From assembly GCF_041270065.1 (NCBI RefSeq), contig NZ_CP065958.1, positions 4,402,001 through 4,466,000 on the forward strand: a DNA stretch of 64,000 bases. The letters run 5' to 3'. The notes below the pieces were generated by a model. The model made no database searches, was not told where the DNA came from, and saw only the letters and a program-made list of their open reading frames with translations. Source of the stretch: Streptomyces fradiae (GTDB lineage Bacteria > Actinomycetota > Actinomycetes > Streptomycetales > Streptomycetaceae). Made by a program: the position numbers and the translations under genes. Positions 1-7,912 of the stretch are shown here, piece by piece; within the stretch, counting starts at the first letter, position 1; every line of letters begins with the position of its first letter.

Positions 1-36
1 GTACGGGCGCTCAACCGGGAGCCGCGCGTGCCGTGA
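1..36 (+). CDS. 3' end of a preceding gene (partial)
   Basis: Reading from base 1, an open frame of eleven codons (VRALNREPRVP) ends at a TGA at 34-36. Its codon usage resembles the neighbouring genes. It is probably the tail of a gene lying outside the window, but too little is present to identify it, and chance cannot be excluded. Confidence 0.3.
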   Translation, partial: VRALNREPRVP

Positions 37-112
37 GCGTTGCCGCTGTTCAGGTGGCGGCCGGGTGGTAGTACCGTTCGGCCGGTCATCGGCAAGATCA
101 CGGGGGAGAGGC

Positions 113-1066
113 ATGCGCAGGTTCTGGAGATTCTGGGGGATGGCGGCCGTTGCCGCGCTGACGCTGATCGGCGTGGGCCCGAGCGGGACCGTCGCGGCGG
201 CCCCGCCGCCGGGGACGAACCTGCAGGTGCTGAGCTGGAACATGTGCGACGTCGTCCGCTGGGGCGGCTGCGCGGAACGCCGGACCGACCAGAAGGTCGC
301 GCTGCTGAAGCAGAAGGTCCAGGAGAACTACGTCCAGGCCATGCTCCTCCAGGAGGTCTGCCAGAGCACGCTGAGCGCCCTGCTCACGCAGCTCGGCCCC
401 GCGTGGAGCGCCCACTTCAGCCCGTACCACTGGTCGCAGAAGGGCGCGCTGACGGTGAGCCCCTGCGAGACCAAGCCGGGCACCAGCGAACCCCTCGACC
501 CGAACGACGACGTCGGCACGGCCATCGTGGTCAAGGCGGGCCTTTCGGATCCGGTCGAGTACCCCACGCTGCGGGCGAGTACGGAGCTCGTCCCGCCGCT
601 CCAGTGCGCGACGGCCACCTACTTCGAGGTCCGGCTCTGCGCCGTGCACTCCCCGCGCCAGGCGTCCGACCTGGACTTCCCGCTGGCGGACTACCGCGAC
701 GACTACCAGATGGTGCTCAGGGACATCGTCGAGGACTACCCCCAGGTCGTCTTCGGCGGGGACTTCAACACCCGGCCGCCGGACAACGGCCCGAGCTACG
801 CCAAGGTGTGGAAGCCCGCCGAGCTGTACGCGGGACCGGGGTCCGACACCCCGGGATACGCGGAGTGCGACCAGCAGAATCACCCCGGCACCCGCACCGG
901 AAGCGCGACCCACGACAGTGGCGTCAAGATCGACTACATCTTCGCCAGTGGCAGCACTCTGCCGGGTCGCTGGTGCATCGTGGAGCCCAAGGCGCCCACG
1001 GGCGGGACGAACCTGTCCGACCACCGCTACCTGATCTACAGCGTGGCGGTGACGACCGGCGCATGA
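113..1066 (+). CDS. Secreted endonuclease/exonuclease/phosphatase family protein
   Basis: 317 aa. The N-terminus (MRRFWRFWGMAAV... to about residue 30) is a typical Sec signal peptide, so the product is probably secreted. The body has the DNase I-like (EEP) fold motifs in order: LSWNM, LLQEVCQ (metal-binding Glu), GGDFNTRP (catalytic Asp/Asn), KIDYIFAS and the terminal SDHR. Family members hydrolyse phosphodiester or phosphomonoester bonds in nucleic acids, sphingolipids or inositol phosphates; the substrate here cannot be told. The start at 113 is chosen over upstream GTG codons because GGGGAGAGG lies just before it and because it yields a clean signal peptide. The next gene converges after only two bases. 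Confidence 0.85.
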   Translation: MRRFWRFWGMAAVAALTLIGVGPSGTVAAAPPPGTNLQVLSWNMCDVVRWGGCAERRTDQKVALLKQKVQENYVQAMLLQEVCQSTLSALLTQLGPAWSAHFSPYHWSQKGALTVSPCETKPGTSEPLDPNDDVGTAIVVKAGLSDPVEYPTLRASTELVPPLQCATATYFEVRLCAVHSPRQASDLDFPLADYRDDYQMVLRDIVEDYPQVVFGGDFNTRPPDNGPSYAKVWKPAELYAGPGSDTPGYAECDQQNHPGTRTGSATHDSGVKIDYIFASGSTLPGRWCIVEPKAPTGGTNLSDHRYLIYSVAVTTGA

Positions 1067-1068
1067 CG

Positions 1069-1809
1069 CTAGGCGGGCGGGGCGAGGAGTTCCGGGTCCT
1101 GGCCGGCGCGGGCCAGGGCGTCGGAGACGAAGCCGTTCGCCTTCAGCTCCTCCACCGTGGTGCGGAGGAAGGCGACGGTCTCCGGGGAGCGGTCGAGGGT
1201 GGTGCCGACGGCCTGGCGGATCTCCATGAAGCGTTCGTCGATCAGCCGGACCTCCGCCGGGTGCGCGGCGGCGTACGCCGTCATCGGCTGGCGGATGCCC
1301 GCGCCCGCCTCCAGGCCCTGCTCGGCGAAGGTGTCGACGCCCTCCTCGCCGCGTACGACGGTGGCGTGCGCCAGCGTGCGGCCGAGGTGGAGGTCGTAGG
1401 CGGAGCCCGCCTTCACGCCGACGCGTACGCCCGGCGCGTCCACGTCGGCGGGGGTGCGCAGCGCGGAGTCGCGCGGGACGACGTACACGCCCTCGATGAG
1501 GACGTACGGGGCGGTGAATGCGACCTCCGCCTCCCGGGCCGGGTCCACGGCGAGGAAGCAGAGGTCGGCGCGGCCGGTGGCCATCGCCTCGTACGACTTG
1601 CGGGCGGCGTCGAAGCAGAGCAGCTCCACGGGCAGGCCGAGCCGGGCGCCGATCTCGCGGGCGAGGTCGACGGTGATGCCGGCGGGGGCGGCCGGGGTGC
1701 CCTGGGCGAGGACCGGGTTGCCGAGGTTGATGGAGGCGCGCAGCGTTCCGGTGGGGGCGAGGTCGGTGGCGAGGGCGGCGGTTCGGGCGTCGTACGGGGC
1801 GTCGGTCAT
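1069..1809 (-). CDS. Family 3 solute-binding protein-like (orphan)
   Basis: 246 aa with the type II periplasmic-binding fold of polar amino acid ABC-transporter receptors: residues near LRASINLGNPVLA, then ITVDLAREIGARLGLPVELL, ADLCFLAVDPARE and the late segment VAFLRTTVEELKANGFV. The usual lipoprotein signal is missing, so the protein appears cytoplasmic. No permease or ATPase gene is adjacent. In Streptomyces, such leaderless orphan forms may bind small ligands or act as cyclohexadienyl-dehydratase-like enzymes; neither can be shown here. Divergent from the hydrolase gene, converging with the nuclease gene. Confidence 0.75.
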   Translation of the reverse strand: MTDAPYDARTAALATDLAPTGTLRASINLGNPVLAQGTPAAPAGITVDLAREIGARLGLPVELLCFDAARKSYEAMATGRADLCFLAVDPAREAEVAFTAPYVLIEGVYVVPRDSALRTPADVDAPGVRVGVKAGSAYDLHLGRTLAHATVVRGEEGVDTFAEQGLEAGAGIRQPMTAYAAAHPAEVRLIDERFMEIRQAVGTTLDRSPETVAFLRTTVEELKANGFVSDALARAGQDPELLAPPA

Positions 1810-1894
1810 GCGGGGATCTTAGGGGGCTGTCCCCACCCCGTATCGGCGTGCCTGCCGGATGGGGAGTTGATGCTCCGTCAATGAGTCTTGTCGC

Positions 1895-3375
1895 ATGAAG
1901 ACTTACGCAGGAATCGCAGGAACCGCCGCTCTGACTCTGGCACTTGGGCTTGCTCCTGGCGCGCCCGCCCCCGCCGCTGCCCCTGCCCCGCCGCTCCCGC
2001 CCTCGGCTGGAGCTCTTGCGGGCCCGTCGGCCTCGGGCAGGAGTGCGCCACGCTGCGGGTGCCGCTCGATTACGCGGAGCCGGGCGGCGCCCAGGTGGAC
2101 CTCGCCGTGTCCCGTATCAAGGCCACCGGGCCGGGGGCCCGGCGCGGCACCCTCCTCGTGGTCGCCGGCGGGCCGGGCAGCTCGGGGGTGCAGCGGCTGA
2201 GCGCGAAGGGCGCGGCGCTGAAGGAGCAGCTGGGCGGGGCGTACGACCTGGTGTCCTTCGATCCGCGCGGGGTCGGCGGCAGCGTGAAGGCGCACTGCGG
2301 GCTCGACGGGGCGGACCGGCACCTGGTGACCTTGCGCAGCTGGCCCGCCGCCGACGGCTCGATCGACGAGAACGTCGAGCGGTCGCGGCGGGTGGCCGAG
2401 GCCTGCGCGCGCAACGGCGGCGCGGTGCTGCGCAGCCTGACCACGTCGAATGAAGTGCGGGACATGGACCGGCTGCGGCAGGCGCTCGGCGAGCGGCGGA
2501 TCTCGGCGTGGGCGAACTCGTACGGCACGTACGTCACCGCGCAGTACGCGCAGAAGTTCCCGCGCCGCACCGACCGGATCGTCCTCGACAGCAGCGCCGA
2601 CCCGAACCCGGCGACGGTCGCCCAGGGGTGGCTGCGTGACATGGCGCGGGGCGCCGACGACCGCTTCCCGGACTTCGCGGCGTGGGCCGCGCACCCGGAC
2701 CGGGCGGCATCGCGCCTCGCCGACCGCCCCGAGGACGTACGCCCGCTGGTCCTCGACCTCGCCGCCCGCCTGGACCGCGCGCCGAAGCCCTCGACCACGC
2801 CCGGGGTGCCGCTGACCGGCAACCTGCTGCGCCAGGCGATGCAGAGCGCCCTCTACTCGGACGCCGCCTTCGCCGACTTCGCCCGCCTGGTCAAGCAGGC
2901 CGCCGACCCGGACGCGGTCCCGGTCCTGCCGCCGATGCTCGCCGGTCCGATGCCCGACGAGGACGCGGCCGTGACCGTCGGTGTGGTCTGCAACGACGTG
3001 CGCTGGCGCGGCTCGGTCCCGACCTTCCGCCGCAGCGTCGCCGCCGACCGCGCCGCGCACCCGCTGACGGCGGGCATGCCGGTGAACATCACGCCCTGTT
3101 CTTTCTGGAAGGACTCCCCGGTCGAGCGGCCCACCCGCCTCACCTCCGACGGCCCCTCCAACATCCTCATGATCCAGGGCCTCCGCGACCCCTCCACCCC
3201 GCACTCCTCCGCCCTCAAGATGCGCGAGGCCCTCGGCGCCCGCGCCCGCATGGTCTCCGTCGACCGCGGCGGCCACGGCATGTACCTGTCCAACGGCAAC
3301 GCCTGCGGCGACCGGACGGTCACCCGCTTCCTGCTGACGGGTGAGCGTCCGGCCGCCGATGTGACCTGCCGATAG
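1895..3375 (+). pseudogene. Secreted alpha/beta hydrolase, tripeptidyl-aminopeptidase-like, with apparent frameshift
   Basis: From ATG 1895 one frame encodes a good signal peptide (MKTYAGIAGTAALTLALGL, then Ala/Pro-rich). The mature enzyme lies in another frame, open to the TAG at 3375. The frames must join between about 1960 and 2015, in C/G-rich DNA, which implies one lost base or two gained bases. The body resembles secreted Streptomyces tripeptidyl aminopeptidases: nucleophile Ser in ANSYG (codon 2518-2520), acid Asp in GLRDPS (3187-3189), His in GGHGMY (3274-3276), and a TAP C-terminal domain. A TTG at 1888 would keep the body in frame but loses the secretion signal. It is either a real disabling mutation or a base-calling error. 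Confidence 0.75.
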
Positions 3376-3397
3376 GGCGTCCAGGGCGTCCAGGGCC

Positions 3398-4897
3398 TCA
3401 GACCTTGGCGGCCACCGGCTCGGGCTCCGGCCCGGTGGCCGGGGCCGCCGTGCGGGTCGGCTCCTTCTCCGTGTCCACGTTGAACTCCGCCAGGAGTTCC
3501 TTGCTGAAGCCGAAGAAGTACGTGGCGACGAAGCCCGTCAGGTAGCCGACGAGGAGGCCGCCGGCGTAGATCGCGACGGTCTCGCCGAGGGGCTTGTTGC
3601 CGTCGAGGAGGGGGAAGAGGGCCCAGCCGGAGGGGCCGATGGCGGTGGAGCCGACCTTGTCGCCCAGCATGTTGAAGAGGCCGACGAAGCCGCCGCCGAA
3701 GGCGCCGCCGACGCAGGCGGTGACGAAGGGGCGGCCGAGGGGGAGGGAGACGCCGTAGATGAGGGGCTCGCCGACGCCGAGGAAGCCGGCCGGGAGGGCG
3801 GACTTGATGGTGCGGCGGATGGAGCCGTTGCGGGGGAGGCGGAGGTAGACGGCCATGGCCGCGCCGACCTGGCCCGCGCCCGCCATCGCCAGGATCGGCA
3901 GCAGGACGGTGTAGCCCTGCTGCTCGATCAGGGTGGTGTGGATGGGGATGAGGGCCTGGTGCAGGCCGAGCATCACCAGCGGCAGGAACAGGCCGCCGAG
4001 GACGAAGCCGGCGCCCGCGCCCGCGTTGGCCAGGAGCCAGTTGGCGAAGTCGCCGATGGCCTGGGAGACCTCACCGGCCGCGTACATCAGGCCGAAGACC
4101 GTGACCAGGCCCGAGATCAGCACGGTCAGGGTCGGCGTGACGAGGACGTCGAGGGCCTCCGGGACCCAGCGGCGGCACCACTTCTCCACGTACACGGCGA
4201 GGACCGCCGCGCCCAGTGCGCCGAGCACGCCGCCCTGGCCGGGGGAGAGGGTCTGGCCGAAGACCTCGATCTTCGCGACGCCCGCGAAGACGATGATCGA
4301 CGCCACCGCGCCGCCGAGGATCGGAGTGCCGCCGAACTCCTTGGCCGTGTTGTAGCCGACGAAGACCGCGATGAGCGCCATGAAGCCGCTCGCGATGGCC
4401 GCGAGCGCCGGGGTGACGCCGGGCAGCCAGCCGAGGTTGATCAGCAGGCCGTTGAGGCCGGCGATGATGCCGCAGCCGATGAGGGCGGGGATCAGCGGGA
4501 CGAAGATGTTCGCGATCCGGCGGAGGAGCAGCTTGAACGGGGTGGCGTTCTTCGCCTTCCGCGCCGCCCTGAGGGCCGCGCCCCGGTCGGCGAGTTGCTC
4601 GGCGGTGTGGGCGGGGTGCGGGGCTTCGGCGATGAGAGCCTCGAACTCCGGGGTCACCCTCGCGACCGTTCCCGGGCCGAGGACGATCTGGTACGTGTCG
4701 TCCTCCACCACGCCGAGGACGGACGGCAGGGCCTTCAGGGCCTCGTCCTGGACGAGCGAGCGGTCCCGCAGACCGAGGCGGAGCCGGGTCATGCAGTGGG
4801 CCACGGAGTCGATGTTCTCCGCGCCGCCGACGAGGGGGAGGATCGCGGCGGCGATGGCGCGGTTCTTGTCGTCTGAGGCTGATGTACCTGTGCTCAT
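3398..4897 (-). CDS. PTS sugar transporter EIIBC, probably for N-acetylmuramic acid
   Basis: 499 aa. An EIIB domain comes first, with the phosphorylated cysteine at C35 in the HCMTRLRL motif, followed from about residue 120 to 470 by a ten-helix EIIC glucose-superfamily permease (GVGEPLIYGVSLPLGRP is the substrate-site loop). It takes up a sugar while phosphorylating it; no EIIA is fused, so a general EIIA(Crr) must supply phosphate. Because it follows murQ and an RpiR regulator on the same strand, the likely substrate is MurNAc, delivering MurNAc-6-phosphate to MurQ. GlcNAc-type specificity remains possible. Confidence 0.85.
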   Translation of the reverse strand: MSTGTSASDDKNRAIAAAILPLVGGAENIDSVAHCMTRLRLGLRDRSLVQDEALKALPSVLGVVEDDTYQIVLGPGTVARVTPEFEALIAEAPHPAHTAEQLADRGAALRAARKAKNATPFKLLLRRIANIFVPLIPALIGCGIIAGLNGLLINLGWLPGVTPALAAIASGFMALIAVFVGYNTAKEFGGTPILGGAVASIIVFAGVAKIEVFGQTLSPGQGGVLGALGAAVLAVYVEKWCRRWVPEALDVLVTPTLTVLISGLVTVFGLMYAAGEVSQAIGDFANWLLANAGAGAGFVLGGLFLPLVMLGLHQALIPIHTTLIEQQGYTVLLPILAMAGAGQVGAAMAVYLRLPRNGSIRRTIKSALPAGFLGVGEPLIYGVSLPLGRPFVTACVGGAFGGGFVGLFNMLGDKVGSTAIGPSGWALFPLLDGNKPLGETVAIYAGGLLVGYLTGFVATYFFGFSKELLAEFNVDTEKEPTRTAAPATGPEPEPVAAKV

Positions 4898-4932
4898 GTG
4901 CGGTGGTGCCTTGCTGTGAGAAGGACGTGCCG

Positions 4933-5931
4933 TTACGCGTGCAGCGCTGCGCGCAGGTGGCCGTGGGAGTCACGAAGCCGCTGGTCGGCGGCCTTGGCAT
5001 CGATGTCGGCGAGGATCATCAGGATCGCCGTCTTCACCTCTCCGTCGGCGTCGGCGAGCGCGGTCTCGATCTGCTCGTCCGGCGCGCCGGTGGCCAGCGC
5101 GACGATGCGGCGCGAGCGGGCCTGGAGCTTGTCGTTGGAGGCGCGGACGTCGACCATCAGGTTTCCGTAGGTCTTGCCGAGCCGGATCATGGTGATCGTC
5201 GAGATCATGTTGAGCACGAGCTTCTGCGCCGTGCCCGCCTTCAACCGGGTGGAACCGGTGAGGAGTTCGGGCCCCGGCACGACCTCGATGCCGTGCTCGG
5301 CCGCCGCGGCGAGGGCGCTGTCCGCGTTGCAGGACAGGCCGATGGTGAGCGCGCCGAGGGCGCGGGCGTGCTCGACGGCGCCGATGGCGTACGGGGTACG
5401 GCCGGAGGCGGAGATGCCGACCACCGTGTCGTCGGCCGTGAGCCCGAGCGCGGTCAGGTCCTCGACGGCCAGCTCCTTCGAGTCCTCCGCGCCCTCGACC
5501 GCCTTGACCATGGCGGTCGGGCCGCCCGCGATCAGGCCCACGACCTCGGAGGGGTCGGTGTTGAAGGTGGGCGGGCACTCGCTGGCGTCGAGCACTCCCA
5601 GCCGGCCCGCGGTCCCGGCGCCCAGGTAGATCAGCCGGCCGCCGCGCGCCATCCGCTCGGCGGTGGCGTCGATCGCCGCGGCGATGGCCGGGAGCTGCTT
5701 GGCGACGGCGGCGGGGACGGTCTGGTCCTCGCGGTTCATCAGCGCGGCGAGCTCGGCGGTCGGCAACTGGTCGATCTCGGCGAGCTCGGGGCGGAAGGCC
5801 TCGGTGGTGAGGGTGGCGAGCTGGGCGCGCAGTTCGGCGTACGTGGGCGAGGCGGGTGAGGCGGGCGAGGCGGGCGACTCGGGCGACGTGGACGGCGAGG
5901 GTGATGCGGGCGACGTGGAGGGCGTGGGCAC
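4933..5931 (-). CDS. murQ: N-acetylmuramic acid 6-phosphate etherase
   Basis: 332 aa, SIS-domain lyase that removes D-lactate from MurNAc-6-phosphate to give GlcNAc-6-phosphate in cell-wall recycling. Family motifs are clear: IDQLPTAELAALMNREDQ, RLIYLGAGTAGRLGVLDASECPPTF, GISASGRTPYA and TGSTRLKAGTAQKLVLNMIST. The GTG start at 5931 is preceded by GAGAGA. It gives an unusual extension of about 30 residues built of Ser-Pro-Ala repeats (SPASPASPASP) before the conserved fold, so a later start cannot be excluded. Middle gene of the RpiR-murQ-PTS operon. Confidence 0.93.
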   Translation of the reverse strand: MPTPSTSPASPSPSTSPESPASPASPASPTYAELRAQLATLTTEAFRPELAEIDQLPTAELAALMNREDQTVPAAVAKQLPAIAAAIDATAERMARGGRLIYLGAGTAGRLGVLDASECPPTFNTDPSEVVGLIAGGPTAMVKAVEGAEDSKELAVEDLTALGLTADDTVVGISASGRTPYAIGAVEHARALGALTIGLSCNADSALAAAAEHGIEVVPGPELLTGSTRLKAGTAQKLVLNMISTITMIRLGKTYGNLMVDVRASNDKLQARSRRIVALATGAPDEQIETALADADGEVKTAILMILADIDAKAADQRLRDSHGHLRAALHA

Positions 5932-5972
5932 GGGCGGCTCTCTCGGACGTTTCGGCGTTCGGCGTTCGGTGT

Positions 5973-6986
5973 TCAGCGGCTGCGGGGGGTGTGGCGGTGC
6001 GCCAGGGCTTCGTACGAGGCCGCGAGGGCAGGGGCGGCCGTCTCGTACGTACGCTGCGTGACACAGGTGAACAGGCAGTCCACGACCAGGAGTTGGCTGG
6101 TGCGGGATGACATGGCCGCGGGTCTCAGCTCGCTCTCGCGGGCGGTGGAGGTGGTCAGTACGTGGTCGGCGTACTGCGCCACCGGGCCGTCCGGGCGGCC
6201 GGTGATGGCGACCGTGGTGGCGCCGTGGTCGAAGGCGACGCGGAGGGGTTCTATGACGTCGCCGGTCGAGCCGGAGTGGGTGATGGCGATGGCGACGTCG
6301 CCGGAGCGCAGCTGCACGGCGTTGGTGACGGCGAGGTGCGGGTCGCTGTGGGCGTGCGCGATCAGGCCGATGCGGAGCAGCTTCTGGCCGAGGTCCTGGG
6401 CGACCAGGCCGGACGCGCCGATGCCGTAGATGTCGATGCGGCGGGCGGCGGCGAGCGCGGCGACGGCGGCGCCGAGCTGGACGGTGTCGAGCCCGGCCGC
6501 GGTGTCGGCGAGGGTCTGCTGCTCGTCGTACGCCAGCTTGGCGACCACGTCGGCGACCGGGTCGTCGACGGCGATGTCGGCGGTGACGGAGGGCGCGCGG
6601 CCGGACTGCTGCTGCGCGGCGAGGCCGGCGAGGGCGAGCCGCAGATCGCGGTAGCCCGGATAGCCGAGCAGGCGGGCGGTGCGGACGACGGTCGCCTCGC
6701 TGGTGCCGGTGAGCTCGGCGAGGCCGGTGACCGTGAGGGCGGCGCAGCCGGCCGGGTCCCCGGCGACGGCCTCGGCGACCCGCTGCATGGAGCGGGTCAT
6801 GGAGGGGGCCAGGGTGCGCACCTTCGCCGCGAGGGCGGCGGGGGCGGGTGCCTGGGCCGGGGCCTGGGCCTGGGTGCCGTGGGCGGGGGCCTGGGCGGGA
6901 CCGGTCGCCGGTTGCCCGGTCGGCGGTTGCCCGGTCGACGGCCGGCCGGGTGCGCCGGTGAAACTTTCCTTCACGTCATTGGTCAC
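5973..6986 (-). CDS. RpiR/MurR-type transcriptional regulator
   Basis: 337 aa from a GTG at 6986. After an Ala/Pro/Gln-rich N-terminal stretch (TGQPPTGQPATG, then AQAPAQAPAPAA) come the RpiR helix-turn-helix (LTVTGLAELTGTSEATVVRTARLLGYPGYRDLRLAL) and a C-terminal SIS sugar-phosphate sensing domain (IDIYGIGASGLVAQDLGQKL, ITHSGSTGDVIEP). Such proteins sense sugar phosphates such as MurNAc-6-phosphate. First gene of the operon with murQ and the PTS permease, so it is presumably their local regulator. A longer reading frame upstream exists but is shadow sequence over the divergent gene. Confidence 0.88.
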   Translation of the reverse strand: MTNDVKESFTGAPGRPSTGQPPTGQPATGPAQAPAHGTQAQAPAQAPAPAALAAKVRTLAPSMTRSMQRVAEAVAGDPAGCAALTVTGLAELTGTSEATVVRTARLLGYPGYRDLRLALAGLAAQQQSGRAPSVTADIAVDDPVADVVAKLAYDEQQTLADTAAGLDTVQLGAAVAALAAARRIDIYGIGASGLVAQDLGQKLLRIGLIAHAHSDPHLAVTNAVQLRSGDVAIAITHSGSTGDVIEPLRVAFDHGATTVAITGRPDGPVAQYADHVLTTSTARESELRPAAMSSRTSQLLVVDCLFTCVTQRTYETAAPALAASYEALAHRHTPRSR

Positions 6987-6990
6987 ATCT

Positions 6991-7003
6991 GAAAGATATT
7001 TTC
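6991..7003. promoter_or_regulatory. Candidate RpiR operator (GAAA-N5-TTTC)
   Basis: A short perfect inverted repeat, GAAAGATATTTTC, lies directly upstream of the RpiR-type gene in an unusually A/T-rich patch between two divergent genes. A second, weaker one (GTGAA-N7-TTCAC, 6958-6974) falls inside the first codons of the gene. Position and symmetry suit an autoregulatory site, but the arms are short. Confidence 0.35.
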
Positions 7004-7049
7004 GGGCGTGAAGGCCGTCAAGGGCCCGAACAAGGGTGACAATGTGAAC

Positions 7050-7406
7050 ATGGACGACATCGACCCCGTGGAACAGTGCCTCCATGCCGCCCGCGCCCTG
7101 GTCCTTGCCGACCTGGCGGCCCGCGAGGTCGCCATGGCCGAGGTCGTGTCGATGGTCGAGGACGCCGTCGCGCAGCGGCGCTGGTGGGTAGAGCAGTGGC
7201 CGGAGGGCCGGGCGTACGTGGCGGGGCTCGTCGCCCAGGACGTCCAGGACGCGCTCCTCGAACGGTACGGGCGCTGGCCGCTGTGCCCCGTCTGCTCCTC
7301 CGGCGACCCGCACGCGCTCGACGTCGAACCCGAGATGGGCCCGGACCCGCACTGGGTCTGCGGCAAGCAGGGAGTGGTGGTCGCGCCGGTCGGCGGCCTG
7401 ACGTGA
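7050..7406 (+). CDS. Hypothetical protein with a CPxC cysteine pair
   Basis: 118 aa, not recognised as a named family. Acidic N-terminal helical region, then WWVEQWPEGRAYVAGLVAQDVQDALLE and a short C-terminal segment LCPVCSSGDPHAL...HWVCGK whose cysteines could bind zinc. ATG 7050 is taken as the start; GTG 7044 and GTG 7008 are in frame, and AGGG at 7033-7036 fits 7044 slightly better. Its stop overlaps the GTG start of the DUF4031 gene, so the two are translationally coupled. Confidence 0.7.
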   Translation: MDDIDPVEQCLHAARALVLADLAAREVAMAEVVSMVEDAVAQRRWWVEQWPEGRAYVAGLVAQDVQDALLERYGRWPLCPVCSSGDPHALDVEPEMGPDPHWVCGKQGVVVAPVGGLT

Positions 7407-7675
7407 CCCTCTACATCGACCCGCCCACCTGGCCCGGCCACGGCCGCATGTGGTCCCACCTCGTCAGCGACGTCTCCTTCGACGAGCTCCATGTCTTCGC
7501 CGCGTCGATCGGCTGCCCGCCCCGCGCCTTCGAGCGCGACCACTACGACGTGCCCTCCGACTACTACGCGGCGGCGGTCGAGGCCGGCGCGGTCGAGGTC
7601 GGTTCGAAGGAGCTGCTGCGCAGGCTCACGGCGGCGGGGCTGCGGCGACCGAAGGGGCGCCCGCCAGTCGTCTGA
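7403..7675 (+). CDS. DUF4031 domain protein
   Basis: 90 aa. The start is the GTG that overlaps the previous stop (GTGA). Sequence features such as LYIDPPTWPGHGRMWSHLVSD, LHVFAASIGCPPRAFERDHYDVP and GSKELLRRL match the small DUF4031 family, of unknown function and common in actinomycetes. The last codons and the stop lie within the first copy of a four-copy direct repeat, so the C-terminus may have been altered by repeat expansion. Confidence 0.85.
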   Translation: MTLYIDPPTWPGHGRMWSHLVSDVSFDELHVFAASIGCPPRAFERDHYDVPSDYYAAAVEAGAVEVGSKELLRRLTAAGLRRPKGRPPVV

Positions 7676-7778
7676 CCCCGCCTCATGCGGCCCCGCCAGT
7701 CGTCTGACCCCGCGGCCCTGCCGGTCGTCTGACCCCGCCTCATGCGGCCCCGCCAGTCGTCTGACCCCGCCTCACCCC
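7663..7778. repeat. Four-copy direct repeat at the 3' end of the DUF4031 gene
   Basis: Units beginning GCC(A/G)GTCGTCTGACCCCGC start at 7663, 7695, 7720 and 7752, spaced 32, 25 and 32 bases. Copies 1 and 3 also share CTCATGCGGCCCC. The gene's stop codon TGA is inside copy 1 and is repeated in each later copy. There are no unique spacers, so it is not a CRISPR array. Confidence 0.9.
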
Positions 7779-7912
7779 ACAGGTCAGGCCGGCCCGTTCC
7801 GTACGTTCCGCCTACCCGGCGTCTTCAACTCTTGGTGCGGAATGGGTAATTCCGCACACCTCGCGATCGTCTGTGATCGGTCTGTGAATACTATGCAGGC
7901 GTCGATGCACAT

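Noticed and set aside
6987-7352. N-terminal extension of the RpiR-type regulator to 459 residues
   Set aside because: The extra 122 residues lie antisense to a divergent gene and have no regulator homology; GTG 6986 fits better.
7663-7778. CRISPR-like repeated units
   Set aside because: No unique spacers between units, irregular spacing, no cas genes.
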